This document shows positions 53,272-64,000 of a stretch of 64,000 bases of DNA, piece by piece. Source of the stretch: Rhodanobacteraceae bacterium. Its GTDB lineage: Bacteria > Pseudomonadota > Gammaproteobacteria > Xanthomonadales > SZUA-5. Location of the stretch: the NCBI GenBank assembly GCA_016717705.1, contig JADKFD010000024.1:15759-79758 (forward strand), given 5' to 3'. Both the position numbers and the translations under genes were made by a program. The first letter of the stretch is position 1. Each line of letters begins with the position of its first letter. Below the pieces are notes generated by a model. It was not told the DNA's origin. It made no database searches and worked only from the letters and a program-made list of their open reading frames with translations.

Positions 53272-54684
53272 ATGAGCATGTTGAAGCCCCGCACCCCCGC
53301 CGGCACGATGGAACTGTTGCCGCTGGACCAGATCGCGTTCCAGGACATGCTGGACACGATTCGCCGCAACTATGAGCGCTTCGGTTTCCTGCCGGTGGAA
53401 ACGCCGGTTTTCGAGCTGACCGATGTGCTGCTGACCAAGAGCGGCGGCGAGACTGAGCGTCAGGTGTATTTCGTGCAGTCGACCGGCAGCCTGAAGCAGG
53501 GCGATGCGCCGGAACTGGCGCTGCGCTTCGACCTCACCGTGCCGCTGGCGCGCTATGTCGCCGAGCACGAGCATCTGCTGAGCTTTCCCTTCCGCCGCTA
53601 CCAGATGCAGCGCGTCTACCGCGGCGAGAGCGCCCAGCGCGGCCGTTTCCGCGAGTTCTACCAGTGCGATATCGACATCATCGGCAAGGACGAACTGTCG
53701 ATCCGCTATGACGCCGAAGTGGTCGCGGTGATCGCCAGCGTGTTCCGCGAACTTGCCGTCGGCCCGTTCACCATCCAGCTGAACAACCGCAAGCTGATGC
53801 GCGGCTTCTTCGAGCGCGCCGGCGTGGTCGATGGGGAGCAGCAGATGCTGGTGCTGCGCGAGGTCGACAAGCTCGACAAGCGCGGCGCCGATTACGTGCG
53901 GCGCACACTGACCGGTGAGGGCTTTGGCCTGCCGGCCGAGCGCGTCGACGAGATCCTGGCCTTCGTCGCGCTGCGCTCGAACAGCCACAGCGAGGCACTT
54001 GAGATGCTGGCCGGCATCGGCGGCGGCAATGCGCAGCTGGATGCGGGCATCGCCGAACTGACCGAAGTGCTGAATCTGGTCAAGGGCTTTGGCGTGCCCG
54101 AAGCCAGTTACGCGCTGAACTTCTCGATCGCGCGCGGTCTGGATTACTACACCGGCACCGTCTACGAGACGATCCTGACCGACCATCCGCAGATCGGCAG
54201 CGTGTGCTCGGGCGGCCGCTATGACAACCTCGCCAGCCATTACACCAAATCGCGCCTGCCCGGCGTCGGTATCTCGATCGGCGCCACGCGCCTGTATTAC
54301 CAGTTGCGCGAGGCGGGCCTGATCGGCACGGCAGAAAGCACTGTGACCGTGCTGGTGACGCAGATGGACGCGGCATTGATGCCGACCTATCTGGACATCG
54401 CCACGCAGTTGCGCAACGCCGGCATCAACACCGAACTGGTGCTGGATTCGGGCAAACTCGGCAAGCAGCTCAAGTACGCCAGCAAGGCCGGCATCCGCTT
54501 TGCCGTGATCGTCGGCGAGAACGAGGTGGCCAAATCGGTGGTGATGGTCAAGGATTTGAGCAAGGAAGAGCAGTTCGAGGTGCCGCGCAGCGAACTGATC
54601 AAGGCGCTGCGGGTGGAGATCGAACAGGCCGAAGCGCTGGGCGAACTCAAGCGCCGCGGCGGCAAGGCGGATCGCCCCTCATGA
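53272..54684 (+). CDS. hisS: Histidyl-tRNA synthetase
   Basis: 470 residues. Class II motifs are seen: LALRFDLTVPLARYVAEHE (motif 2 region follows with FPFRRYQMQRVYRGESAQRGRFREFYQCDIDIIG), the histidine-specific RGLDYYTGTVYE, and GGRYDNLASHY. The C-terminal anticodon-binding domain follows (VTVLVTQMD). It charges tRNA-His. The stop overlaps the ammonia-lyase start as ATGA. Xanthomonad hisS is often of this length, longer than the 424 residues of E. coli, so this belongs to the longer HisS group. Confidence 0.96.
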   Translation: MSMLKPRTPAGTMELLPLDQIAFQDMLDTIRRNYERFGFLPVETPVFELTDVLLTKSGGETERQVYFVQSTGSLKQGDAPELALRFDLTVPLARYVAEHEHLLSFPFRRYQMQRVYRGESAQRGRFREFYQCDIDIIGKDELSIRYDAEVVAVIASVFRELAVGPFTIQLNNRKLMRGFFERAGVVDGEQQMLVLREVDKLDKRGADYVRRTLTGEGFGLPAERVDEILAFVALRSNSHSEALEMLAGIGGGNAQLDAGIAELTEVLNLVKGFGVPEASYALNFSIARGLDYYTGTVYETILTDHPQIGSVCSGGRYDNLASHYTKSRLPGVGISIGATRLYYQLREAGLIGTAESTVTVLVTQMDAALMPTYLDIATQLRNAGINTELVLDSGKLGKQLKYASKAGIRFAVIVGENEVAKSVVMVKDLSKEEQFEVPRSELIKALRVEIEQAEALGELKRRGGKADRPS

Positions 54685-56697
54685 ATGCAGCCGCCGCAGC
54701 CGTTGCCCCGCGCATGCAGCCGATCGAACTGGATGGCCGTCGCCTGAGCATCCAGGCGGTGCTGGACATCGCCGCCCGCCGCCGTCCGATTCGATTGTCC
54801 AAGGCGGCGCTGAAGAAGGTCCAGCTGAGCGCGGATTTCCTGGCGAAGGAACTCAAGCGCGGCGAGCCGATCTACGGCGTCACCACCGGCTTTGGTTCGA
54901 ATGCCGATCGCTTGCTGGAAAACTCCAGGCGACGCGCGCGGCCCGGCGATGAACTGCCGATCGTGGCCGAACTGCAGCGCAATCTGATCATCAGCCACGC
55001 GGTGTGCGTCGGGCAGCCGCTGCCGCTCGATCTGGTGCGGGCGATGCTGGCGATCCGCATCAACACCCTGCTGCAGGGTCACTCCGGCGTGCGCGTCGTC
55101 ACCCTCGAACGCCTGCGCGATCTGCTCAAGCTGGACCTGATTCCGGTGGTGCCGGAAAAGGGTTCGGTCGGCGCCAGCGGTGATCTGGCCCCGCTGTCGC
55201 ATCTGGCGCTGGCGGTGATCGGCGAAGGCGAAGTCTTTGAGAACGGCGTGCGCGTTCCGGCCGCTGAGGCGCTCGCGCGCGCCGGCCTGGAACCGCTGGT
55301 CCTGTCGTTCAAGGAAGGCCTGGCGCTGAACAACGGCACCGGCCAGATGTTGGCTTCGGCGATCCTGGCCATCGGCCGCCTGCAGGATCTGGTGAAACAG
55401 GCCGACATCAATGCCGCGCTGGCGCTGGAGGCTTTCTGCGGCCGCTCGGCGGCATTCGACGAGCGCGTCCATCTGCTGCGCCCGCATCCGGGCCAGATCA
55501 GCGCCGCAGACAATGTGCGGCGTTTGATCGACGGCTCGAAACTGGTCGACATTCCCTACCACCGCGTACCGCGTTTCCATCCGTGGAGTCCGCAGGCCTG
55601 GACCGGTGCCGACGGCGATCCGCGCACCTTCGACGTGCGCTGGGATTACGTGCCCAAGAGCGAGCGCGGCGCGCGATCGCGCTACTACCAGCGCCACCTG
55701 CCCTTCCGCGGCGGCAAGAAGGTGCAGCCGCAGGACGCCTATTCGCTGCGCTGCGTGCCGCAGGTGCATGGCGCGGTCAAGGACACGCTGGAGCGCGTGC
55801 GCGAGATCGTCGAGATCGAACTCAACTCGGTCACCGACAACCCGTTGATTTTCCCGATGCGGAAAACGGCGAGGACAGCGTGGTGTCGGCCGGCAACTTC
55901 CACGGCATGCCGATCGCGCTGGCTTTGACGCAGCTGAAGTGCTGCATTCCGGTGCTGGCCTCGATCAGCGAGCGCCGCCTGGCGAAGCTGGTCGATCCGG
56001 CCACCAACGACGGCCTGCCGCCATTTCTGATCGGCAACGAGGACGGCACCGATTCGGGACACATGATCGTGCAGTACACCGCCGCCGCGCTGGTCAACGA
56101 ACTGGCCACCAAGGCGCACCCGGCGACCGTCTATTCGATCCCGACCAGCGCCAATGCCGAAGACCACGTGTCGATGGGCACCACCGAGGCACGCCACGTG
56201 CTGGAAATGCTCGGCGACCTGGAAAAGGTGCTGGCGCTGGAACTGCTGGTCGGCACCCAGGCGCTGGAATTTCGGCTGCAGATCCTGTCGGCCAGCTACA
56301 CCCTCGCGCCAACCTCGGCGTACAGGCGCTGCGCTCCAAGCTGCGCAATCTGTCGCAGGTCAGCAGCGACGAAAGTCCGGCGCTGGCTGAAGACGTCAAG
56401 CGCCTGCAGGCCGATCTCAAACACCTGAAGGACATGCGTCCGGCGGCGCCGATCAGCGTCGTTCTGGAACTGGTACGCAGTCGCGGCATCGAGTTCCTCG
56501 CGCGCGATCGCCTGCTGTCGCCGGACATCGAGAAGGCGATTGCCATGGTCGAGTCGAGCGAGGTGGTGCGTGCGGTAGAGGCCGCGCTTGGGGAGCCTTT
56601 GTTGTGGGTCCGCGGCGGCGGTTACCCAATGATCGGTGACGGCGGCGCCGGACCGCCAATCGCGTCACATTGGTTATCCTGCGCCATCACATCGTGA
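54681..56697 (+). CDS. hutH: Histidine/aromatic ammonia-lyase (MIO family), two frameshifts
   Basis: The MIO-forming triad is present (VGASGDLAPLSHL, about residue 165), with YGVTTGFGSNAD near the N terminus and later AGNFHGMPIALAL, GTDSGHMIVQYTAAALV and ANAEDHVSMGTTEARH. An extra Cb-type stretch of roughly 50 residues (WSPQAWTGADGDP... to QPQDAYSLRC) lies before QDAYSLRC. One missing C near 55858 shifts the frame at PLIFP, and another shift near 56310 is needed to reach NLGVQALRSKLR and the end at 56697. The corrected protein is about 672 residues, well above the usual 510. No hutU, hutI or hutG is adjacent. Overlap with hisS is 4 bp. Substrate histidine is assumed; tyrosine or phenylalanine is possible. 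Confidence 0.75.
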
Positions 56698-56716
56698 CGC
56701 TCAAGGACACCAACGC

Positions 56717-57270
56717 ATGTCGCCAATGAAACTTCTGCCGCTGCTGTTGCTGCTGACAGGCTCTGCCCAGGCGCAGTGCTGCTTTGCGGCGACGCTGCCG
56801 TCCACGAGGCGAGGCTTGCTTAGCCCAGCGGGCGATTCAGGTACCCGCCGAGTCGGCCAGGCCCCATCCCCCCCCCCGCTTGCCCGCTCCAATGCGACCT
56901 CACAATGACGACCTCGGGGGTTCCTCGGGGCGTGGCCCTTTCCCACCTCTCTCGCGCGGCCGGCTCGTTCGCGCCAACGGCGAGTGGGCAACTGGGAACG
57001 CAGCTGGACGGGACAACCGGTGAAGCCCTGCTCAGCCTGTCGCCCTGCGCTGCGGTCTACCCGGCAAACCCGGTCACTTGCGTGTCGGCGGTGAGCGCCA
57101 CCCCATCCGTACAGTGGACCACCGATCCGGCGGGCGGCGGGTGCCAACTGCAGCCCGGCGTCAGCTATTACTTCAACATCACCTTCGGAACGCAGACGGC
57201 ACCGGGCGGTGGACAGCCGTGGTGCAGCAGCGGTTCGTGCGGCGTCCGATTGGTGTCCACGACGCGCTGA
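56717..57270 (+). pseudogene. Small exported cysteine-containing protein, frame broken
   Basis: ATG 56717 gives a good signal peptide (MKLLPLLLLLTGSAQAQ) but then runs in a frame that stops at 56908. The second frame (56905-57270) has a plausible mature domain with cysteines and aromatic strands (LLSLSPCAAVYPAN, CQLQPGVSYYFNITFG, WCSSGSCGVRLV). A C9 run near 56871 is the likely site of an indel. One exported protein of about 180 residues is probable. No family recognised. The 180 bp after it (57271-57453) are empty and should hold the typA promoter. Confidence 0.45.
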
Positions 57271-57453
57271 TTGGGAAGACGAAGTTCAATCGCGGCGACT
57301 GCCATTCAACAACGCATCGTGAACATTCGATGCAGACCTGACGCGCGACTCCACCCGCGTCTGGCTATACTTCGCGCCCGTCTTCCTTGCCCGCCCTGCC
57401 CGAATGGCGATGCGCGTTGCGCCTTGCCCGTCCCGGCTGTGCCTTGAGTACTC

Positions 57454-59271
<1,818 letters not shown>

Positions 59272-59290
59272 GCAAGAGGGGCACGCGAAA

Positions 59291-59372
59291 CGGGGCACGG
59301 GGCACGGGCACAGCCCGGCGTCTCGCTAACTCGCACTTTTCCCGTGCCCCGTGCCCCTTTGCCCCGTGCCCC
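59291..59372. repeat. GGGGCAC tandem arms after typA
   Basis: cggggcacggggcacgggca at 59291-59310 pairs with cccgtgccccgtgcccc at about 59341-59357, and a third copy follows at 59361. The long GC stem could end the typA transcript. It also resembles the other low-complexity intergenic arrays of this window. Confidence 0.75.
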
Positions 59373-59388
59373 GCTCCATCACGCCCCC

Positions 59389-60276
59389 ATGACCGATCTC
59401 CTCCACGCCTTCGTCCTGCCCGAACTCGGCGTCCGCGGTGCCGCGGTACGTCTGGGTGCGGGCTATCGCGAAGTGCTCAGCCACCAGCCCTACCCGGCCG
59501 CGGTCGGTCGCTGGCTCGGCGAAGCGCTCTCGGCGGCGGCCCTGCTGCAGACCGGCATCAAGTTCACCGGCCGACTGTCGCTGCAATTGCAGGGCGGCAG
59601 CGCGCTTGAGCTGCTGTATGTCGAATCCACCAGCGAAGGCGATCTGCGCGGCATCGCGCGGGTGGCCGAGCGCCCGGTGGACTGGAACATCGGATTTGGC
59701 CAAGCCGTAGAAGGCGCGCTGCTGGCGATCACGCTGGAGCCGTATCAGCGTGGCGATCGCTACCAGGGCATTGTGCCGCTCGCCGGCGACTCGCTGAGCG
59801 ACGCGCTCGAAGGCTATTTCGCCCAGAGCGAACAATTGCCGACGCGCTTGCTGCTGGCCGGTGACGGTGAACATGCCGCGGGCCTGTTGCTGCAGCGACT
59901 GCCTTTCGAAGGCGGCCAGAATCGACCGATCGACCCCGATGGCTGGAACCGGGTCGAACACCTGATGGGCACGATCACGCCCGATGAACTGCTCGGCACG
60001 ACGAGTGAGCTGCTGGTGCATCGCCTGTTTCACGAGTTTGATCGGATCAACCGCGACCCCTTGCCCCTGCATGTGCGCTGTCGCTGCTCGCGCGACAAGG
60101 TGGCAGATGTGTTGCGGCGCATTGGTCGCGACGAGGCGGTTGCCGCTGCCGCCAACATCGGCCACGCCGAAGTCATCTGCGAGTTCTGCGGCAAGGTCTA
60201 TCGCTTCGACCCGATCGAGATACAGCAGTTGTTCCTGCCGGTACCGGTCGCACCCTTGCCGCCAAGGCCGCAGTAG
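59389..60276 (+). CDS. hslO: Redox-regulated chaperone Hsp33
   Basis: 295 residues. The Hsp33 N-terminal domain (GRWLGEALSAAALLQTGIKFTGRLSLQLQG) leads to the C-terminal redox switch CRC and CEFC (about residues 235-270), which binds zinc when reduced and unfolds on oxidation to activate the chaperone. All four cysteines are present. ATG 59389 begins MTDLLHAFVLPEL. Confidence 0.95.
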   Translation: MTDLLHAFVLPELGVRGAAVRLGAGYREVLSHQPYPAAVGRWLGEALSAAALLQTGIKFTGRLSLQLQGGSALELLYVESTSEGDLRGIARVAERPVDWNIGFGQAVEGALLAITLEPYQRGDRYQGIVPLAGDSLSDALEGYFAQSEQLPTRLLLAGDGEHAAGLLLQRLPFEGGQNRPIDPDGWNRVEHLMGTITPDELLGTTSELLVHRLFHEFDRINRDPLPLHVRCRCSRDKVADVLRRIGRDEAVAAAANIGHAEVICEFCGKVYRFDPIEIQQLFLPVPVAPLPPRPQ

Positions 60277-60289
60277 CGGGCGCGATGAC

Positions 60290-60318
60290 TGTGGGCGCGG
60301 GATAAGCGCGCTCCCACA
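60290..60318. terminator. Hairpin downstream of hslO
   Basis: tgtgggcgcg and cgcgctcccaca form a stem with a short ggataag loop, 14 bp past the hslO stop. No U run follows, so termination is only likely, not shown. The rest of the gap up to 60500 shows nothing else. Confidence 0.45.
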
Positions 60319-60500
60319 ACAGCAAACGCCGCTTGCACCCCGACCAAACGCCCCCATCTCAGTTGATGAACGATCGTAAGTTCCAGCGCCTAGTTGCTGT
60401 TTCTGCTATCGTTCTCGCAAACTGAACAGAGAGATCGGCGCACTGTTGGAACCATCCGGCCTGGCGCAGGTCCAAGAGATAAGTAGACGAGGCAGCCCCG

Positions 60501-61511
60501 ATGCCCGCGCACTGCAACACATTCAAGTCAATCGTCACAGCGCTGGCCCTATGCCTGTGCTCTGCGGGCGCGTATGCGCAGAGCGGCGCGACTCCGTTAC
60601 CGATTCTGGTGCGCGATTCGGCGCAGCCGGCGCCGTGGCCGCAAGCCGTTGATGGCAGTACCTGGGTGCCGGTGTTCATGCTCGGTGATGGCGACGGCCG
60701 CGTGCTGGCCAGCCCGTTCTCGGTGGAACCCGCGGGCAGCGTGCTGCTCGGCGTGGCTCAGGTGCGCGGCCGCACGGTCAACGGTGACGACTCGATTTCC
60801 ATCTCACCTTCCTTGCGCTGGCATCTCGGTGATGACCTGCGCCTCGGCGCGGCCATGACCGTCACCGATTTCGTGCCGTGCCGCAGCTTGGTCCAGTCGC
60901 CGATGGCACCCATGCAGGCGGATGCCTGCGAGGACTTCGCCGCGCAGAACAACACTGCTGTGGGCGTGTCGGGTTCGCTCAGCTTCGGCCGGGCGAATTT
61001 TTCGATCGGCTACAGCGAGAGCCCTGCCATCTGGGTGTTGCCCGGTGCCATTGGCTCAACCACGGTCGGCGGCCGGCCGGCGCCGGTGTTGCCGATGGCA
61101 CCGCTATCGGGTGTTGCCAACGAAACCGCGCAAACGCTGACACTCGGTGGTGATCTTTCGCTGTCGGAGCAATCACGCCTGGGTGTCGCCCTGGCGATGT
61201 CGCGCTTGCCGCGGCTGGAGAACAGCCCGGACATCGGGCGTGTGCAGTTCAACCTGGCCTACGGCGATTTCAGCGCCGACATGGCCTCGCAGATGATCCG
61301 CCAGGGTATCGAAACGGTCAGTCCGTGGTGGGCCAGCATGGACCTTGGCGTCAGCTGGCGCACGCCGTGGTCGGGCATCATTTCAGTGGGTGCGCGCAAT
61401 CTGTTCAGCACCGGCGACCCGCCGCGCCTGGGTAACTCGCCCGCGGCTACGGTGAACGAGGCCGACGCCTTCAGTCGTACGCCCTACGTGCGCTACGAGC
61501 AGGATTTCTGA
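60501..61511 (+). CDS. Outer-membrane beta-barrel protein, unknown function
   Basis: 336 residues with a signal peptide (TALALCLCSAGAYAQ). The mature part consists of alternating amphipathic strands (VLLGVAQVRGRTV, LSFGRANFSIGYSE, GVSWRTPWSGIISVGARNLF) and ends in YEQDF, terminal phenylalanine as in Bam substrates. Two cysteines lie about 20 residues apart (PCRS, ADACED) and may pair in a loop. I know similar barrels in xanthomonads by pattern only; function is not assigned. Confidence 0.75.
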   Translation: MPAHCNTFKSIVTALALCLCSAGAYAQSGATPLPILVRDSAQPAPWPQAVDGSTWVPVFMLGDGDGRVLASPFSVEPAGSVLLGVAQVRGRTVNGDDSISISPSLRWHLGDDLRLGAAMTVTDFVPCRSLVQSPMAPMQADACEDFAAQNNTAVGVSGSLSFGRANFSIGYSESPAIWVLPGAIGSTTVGGRPAPVLPMAPLSGVANETAQTLTLGGDLSLSEQSRLGVALAMSRLPRLENSPDIGRVQFNLAYGDFSADMASQMIRQGIETVSPWWASMDLGVSWRTPWSGIISVGARNLFSTGDPPRLGNSPAATVNEADAFSRTPYVRYEQDF

Positions 61512-61548
61512 TCCGCATCGGAGCGCCGAGTTGCACTCGGCGCTTTCC
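61512..61548. repeat. Family E hairpin
   Basis: gcgccgagttgcactcggcgc forms a hairpin directly after the barrel gene stop, the same unit as between thrB and thrC. It could serve as a terminator of this gene. Confidence 0.75.
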
Positions 61549-61581
61549 GCCACGCGCGACAAGGTACCGGCGCCCGCCGAG

Positions 61582-61907
61582 TCAATCGTGATCCTGCCGA
61601 TCGTGCTTCTGCTTGGCGATTGCGCCCGGCTGCTGCGGTCCTGCTTCACTTCCAGCTTGACCCGTTCCTTGCGCGTGACCACACCGTCCGCCTTGGCGCG
61701 CGCCTCGACGTTGTCGATGTGCTCCTCGCGCGCTTCCAGGCGATTGGCTTCGCGCTGCGTCAATTCGCCGCTGGCGACGCCCTGCTCGATGCGCGCGTCC
61801 TGGTTCTCCTGACGGACGTCCGCACGTGGCGTTTCGTCGCCCGCCATGGCCATGCCGGCCGCGCTGAACAGGACCAGTGCCGCGCCCATCCGAATAACCG
61901 AATTCAT
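61582..61907 (-). CDS. Exported lysine/glutamate-rich small protein, frameshift near 61623
   Basis: From ATG 61907, a signal peptide (LVLFSAAGMAMA) precedes a charged helical region of the form RQENQDARIEQGVASGELTQREANRLE and AKADGVVTRKERVKLEVKQD, a pattern common in xanthomonad periplasmic proteins. The frame as read does not stop for another 200 bp. Adding one base near 61623 gives AKQKHDRQDHD and a stop at 61582, a protein of about 108 residues. Function unknown. Confidence 0.7.
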
Positions 61908-62063
61908 CGTCGTGTCCTTGGCTGCCGGGACGGAATGCCCCGGTTCGCGATCAACAAACGCCGGCGTTGGCAGGGCGTTGACGGCTGAAATCGGGACACA
62001 GTCGACGAATCGCCGTGGCCCCTGCCGCTGGCATACTGCGTCGACCAGAAACCCGAGGCCGAC

Positions 62064-63650
62064 ATGACCACACCACGCATCGTTCCCGTCAGCCGCGAGT
62101 TCCTCGGCCATCCGGTCGGCCTTTACGTCTGCTTCATGACCGAGATGTGGGAGCGCTTCTCCTTCTACGGCATGAAGGCGCTGCTGTTTCTGTACCTGAC
62201 CCAGTTTCACCTGTTCAACGACAGCGACGGTTATGTGCTGCTCGGCACCTATGCCGGCCTCGCTTATGCCCTGCCCCTGCTGGGCGGCATGATTGCCGAC
62301 CGCTGGCTGGGCATGCGCAAGGCGGTGTTGTTCGGCGGCGCGCTGCTGGTGCTCGGACAACTGGGCATGGCCTGGACCGGCGATGCAGCGACCGGGACGG
62401 TGGCTGCCGCGACGCGCGATTCGCTGGCGATCCAGGTCATGTACCTGTCGCTGGCCCTGATTGCGGTCGGCGTTGGCTTTCTGAAACCGAACATCTCGAC
62501 CATTGTCGGCCGTCTGTACGCCGACAACGACCCGCGTCGCGATTCCGGCTTCACCATCTTCTACATGGGCATCAATGTCGGCGCTGCGCTGTCCTCACTG
62601 ATCGTCGGCTACATCGGCATGAACATCGGTTGGGGTTACGGCTTCGCGCTGTCAGGCTTGATGATGGCCGCGGGCCTGGTGCAGTTCATCTGGGGCCAGA
62701 AGCATCTGATGGGTCAGGCCGAGCCGCCGCATCCGACGGCCTTGCGCGATGTGGTCTTCGGCCTGCCGCGCGAGATGCTGATCTATCTGTCGGGCCTGAT
62801 CACCGTCGTGGCGGTCTGGCTGATCCTGCAGACCAAGATCGATCTTGGCCCGTTGTCGGCACTGGCGGGTGGCCATGAGGTCACCCTGACGGAACTGGTC
62901 GCCGTGGCGATGGGACTGGGTCTTGCGGTGTGGTTCGTGCGCTTCCTGTTCAGTGGCATCAGCAGCATCGACCGCGGTCGCATGATCGTGCTGATGGTGC
63001 TGATTTCGATCAGTGCGCTGTTCTGGGGCATCTACGAGCAGAGCTACGGCACCTGGGTGGCGTTCGCCGAGCGCGGCATGGACCTGACCACCTTCGGCAT
63101 TCAATGGAATGCGCCGCAGACGACCTCTTTCGGCGCCATCTTCGTGATCCTGTTCAGCCCGATATTTGCGTGGCTGTGGCCGCGCCTCGACAAGCTCGGT
63201 CTCAATCCCAGCCTGTCGGCCAAGTTCGGCTGGGGATTGATCTTCTGCGGCCTCGGCACCGGCCTGCTCGGCATCGGCGCAGGCTATCCGGGCAGCGACG
63301 GCCTGGTCAGCATGTGGTGGATGATCGCTGCCTACGCGATTCTGGTGGTCGGCGAGATGGTGTTGTCGCCGATCGGCCTGTCGGCGGTAACCACGCTTTC
63401 GGTACCGCGCGTGGTAGGCCTGATGATGGGCGCCTGGTTCCTCGCCTCGGCCTTCGGCGAGATGATCGCTGGGCGCCTGGGCACCTGGGCGTCAATCGAT
63501 CCCAGAGCCGACGGCAGCTTCGACACCGCCGCAGCGCTGCTGGTCTACGCCGACGTGTTCCAGAAGCTGATGTGGCTCGGCGTCGTCAGCGGCATCGTCA
63601 TGCTGGTACTGACCCCGTGGATGAAGCGCGCCAGCCAGGGCGCGCGCTGA
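62064..63650 (+). CDS. POT/PTR-family peptide transporter
   Basis: 528 residues with about fourteen helices. The ExxERFxFYG proton-coupling motif is present as MWERFSFYGMKALLFLYL, followed by GGMIADRWLG and GFLKPNISTIVG. These define proton-coupled oligopeptide transporters such as DtpA/DtpB, which import di- and tripeptides. No peptidase gene is adjacent. ATG 62064 is preceded by gaggccgac. Confidence 0.94.
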   Translation: MTTPRIVPVSREFLGHPVGLYVCFMTEMWERFSFYGMKALLFLYLTQFHLFNDSDGYVLLGTYAGLAYALPLLGGMIADRWLGMRKAVLFGGALLVLGQLGMAWTGDAATGTVAAATRDSLAIQVMYLSLALIAVGVGFLKPNISTIVGRLYADNDPRRDSGFTIFYMGINVGAALSSLIVGYIGMNIGWGYGFALSGLMMAAGLVQFIWGQKHLMGQAEPPHPTALRDVVFGLPREMLIYLSGLITVVAVWLILQTKIDLGPLSALAGGHEVTLTELVAVAMGLGLAVWFVRFLFSGISSIDRGRMIVLMVLISISALFWGIYEQSYGTWVAFAERGMDLTTFGIQWNAPQTTSFGAIFVILFSPIFAWLWPRLDKLGLNPSLSAKFGWGLIFCGLGTGLLGIGAGYPGSDGLVSMWWMIAAYAILVVGEMVLSPIGLSAVTTLSVPRVVGLMMGAWFLASAFGEMIAGRLGTWASIDPRADGSFDTAAALLVYADVFQKLMWLGVVSGIVMLVLTPWMKRASQGAR

Positions 63651-63676
63651 TATCCAGTGCGGGAGACTTGCCGTCC

Positions 63677-63976
63677 ATGAAACTGCTCGGCGTGGCATGG
63701 ATGGGGACGCTCGCCAGCATGGGCATGCAATTGCTGGCGCTGTTCGCGGCGCTGATGCTGGTGGGCAAGGCGAGCGGCGCCAGCGCCGAGCGCGCGGCCT
63801 TCGTCCTGGTGGCAGTCGATCTCCTGATCGCCGTCGGCTGCGTGGTCTGGTTTGCCCAGCGATCCGCCGTGGCCGGCGGGCAGTTGCGCTACGGATGGGT
63901 GGCGCTGTTCGGATTCTCGCAACTGGCGCTGCTGGCGCTTGCAGCGTTCATCTCGCTGGTGGCGATGAATCGCTAA
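63677..63976 (+). CDS. Small membrane protein, unknown function
   Basis: 99 residues from ATG 63677, with ggagac 13 bases upstream. Three hydrophobic helices are seen (GMQLLALFAALMLVG, FVLVAVDLLIAVGCVVWFA, VALFGFSQLALLALAAFI). It lies 26 bp after the peptide transporter and is probably co-transcribed. Family not recognised. Confidence 0.6.
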   Translation: MKLLGVAWMGTLASMGMQLLALFAALMLVGKASGASAERAAFVLVAVDLLIAVGCVVWFAQRSAVAGGQLRYGWVALFGFSQLALLALAAFISLVAMNR

Positions 63977-64000
63977 GGAAGCGCCAGACGAAATCAGTAG

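Overview
The window is GC-rich throughout and reads as chromosomal DNA of a free-living gammaproteobacterium, most likely of the Xanthomonadales/Lysobacterales group (Rhodanobacteraceae-like). The pointers are a thrA-thrB-thrC operon, periplasmic and outer-membrane protein styles of that group, Ser/Thr kinases of the PknB type, and intergenic space filled with REP-like palindromes. This placement is inference from gene content. No tRNA, rRNA, insertion sequence, phage or CRISPR array was seen.

Layout. 1-3574: 3' part of a multihaem cytochrome built from 141-bp tandem repeats, followed by its probable outer-membrane barrel partner. 3575-5260: repeats and a heavily broken DUF255/thioredoxin-like gene. 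5268-10089: membrane diguanylate cyclase, a histidine kinase/NtrC-type regulator pair, and a sigma-54 promoter in front of a small exported protein. 10207-11774: glycine-rich small protein, LysR regulator, DUF2934 protein. 11808-15678 (minus): a bufferin-type operon (bufA-bufB-bufC) ending in a DoxX-DoxX-NDH-2 fusion. 15784-17204: small membrane protein and GlxA-like AraC regulator. 17555-23880: hexuronate catabolism (uxaA, exuT-like transporter, uxaC, hexuronate reductase) with a shared operator-like palindrome. 23957-30422: two Ser/Thr kinases, one coupled to a formylglycine-enzyme-type domain, flanking a secreted repeat protein and an ADYC-domain protein. 30797-36282: secreted isoamylase, Mpo1-like protein, TPR-sulfotransferase, membrane protein. 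36611-41732: threonine biosynthesis. 42052-49566: small proteins, an RquA-like methyltransferase, folE2, DUF72, greB, and an EF-G paralogue. 49820-63976: SDR, MHS-family transporter, DUF4124 protein, hisS-hutH pair, typA, hslO, an outer-membrane protein, a peptide transporter and small proteins.

Quality caveat. At least eleven genes need one or more single-base indels to read through, several of them in short homopolymers (C4 at 9777, T5 near 45616, C3 near 55855). That pattern fits residual sequencing error better than decay for most of them. The DUF255 gene at 3891-5260 is much more damaged. I annotate each such gene over its full inferred span and say where the frame breaks.

The most interesting material is the bufferin operon whose DoxX component is fused to a type II NADH dehydrogenase. 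Next are the 141-bp-periodic multihaem cytochrome with a TPR-barrel partner, the split ADYC pair between two kinases, the sigma-54 module, and a 57-bp near-perfect palindrome upstream of thrA.
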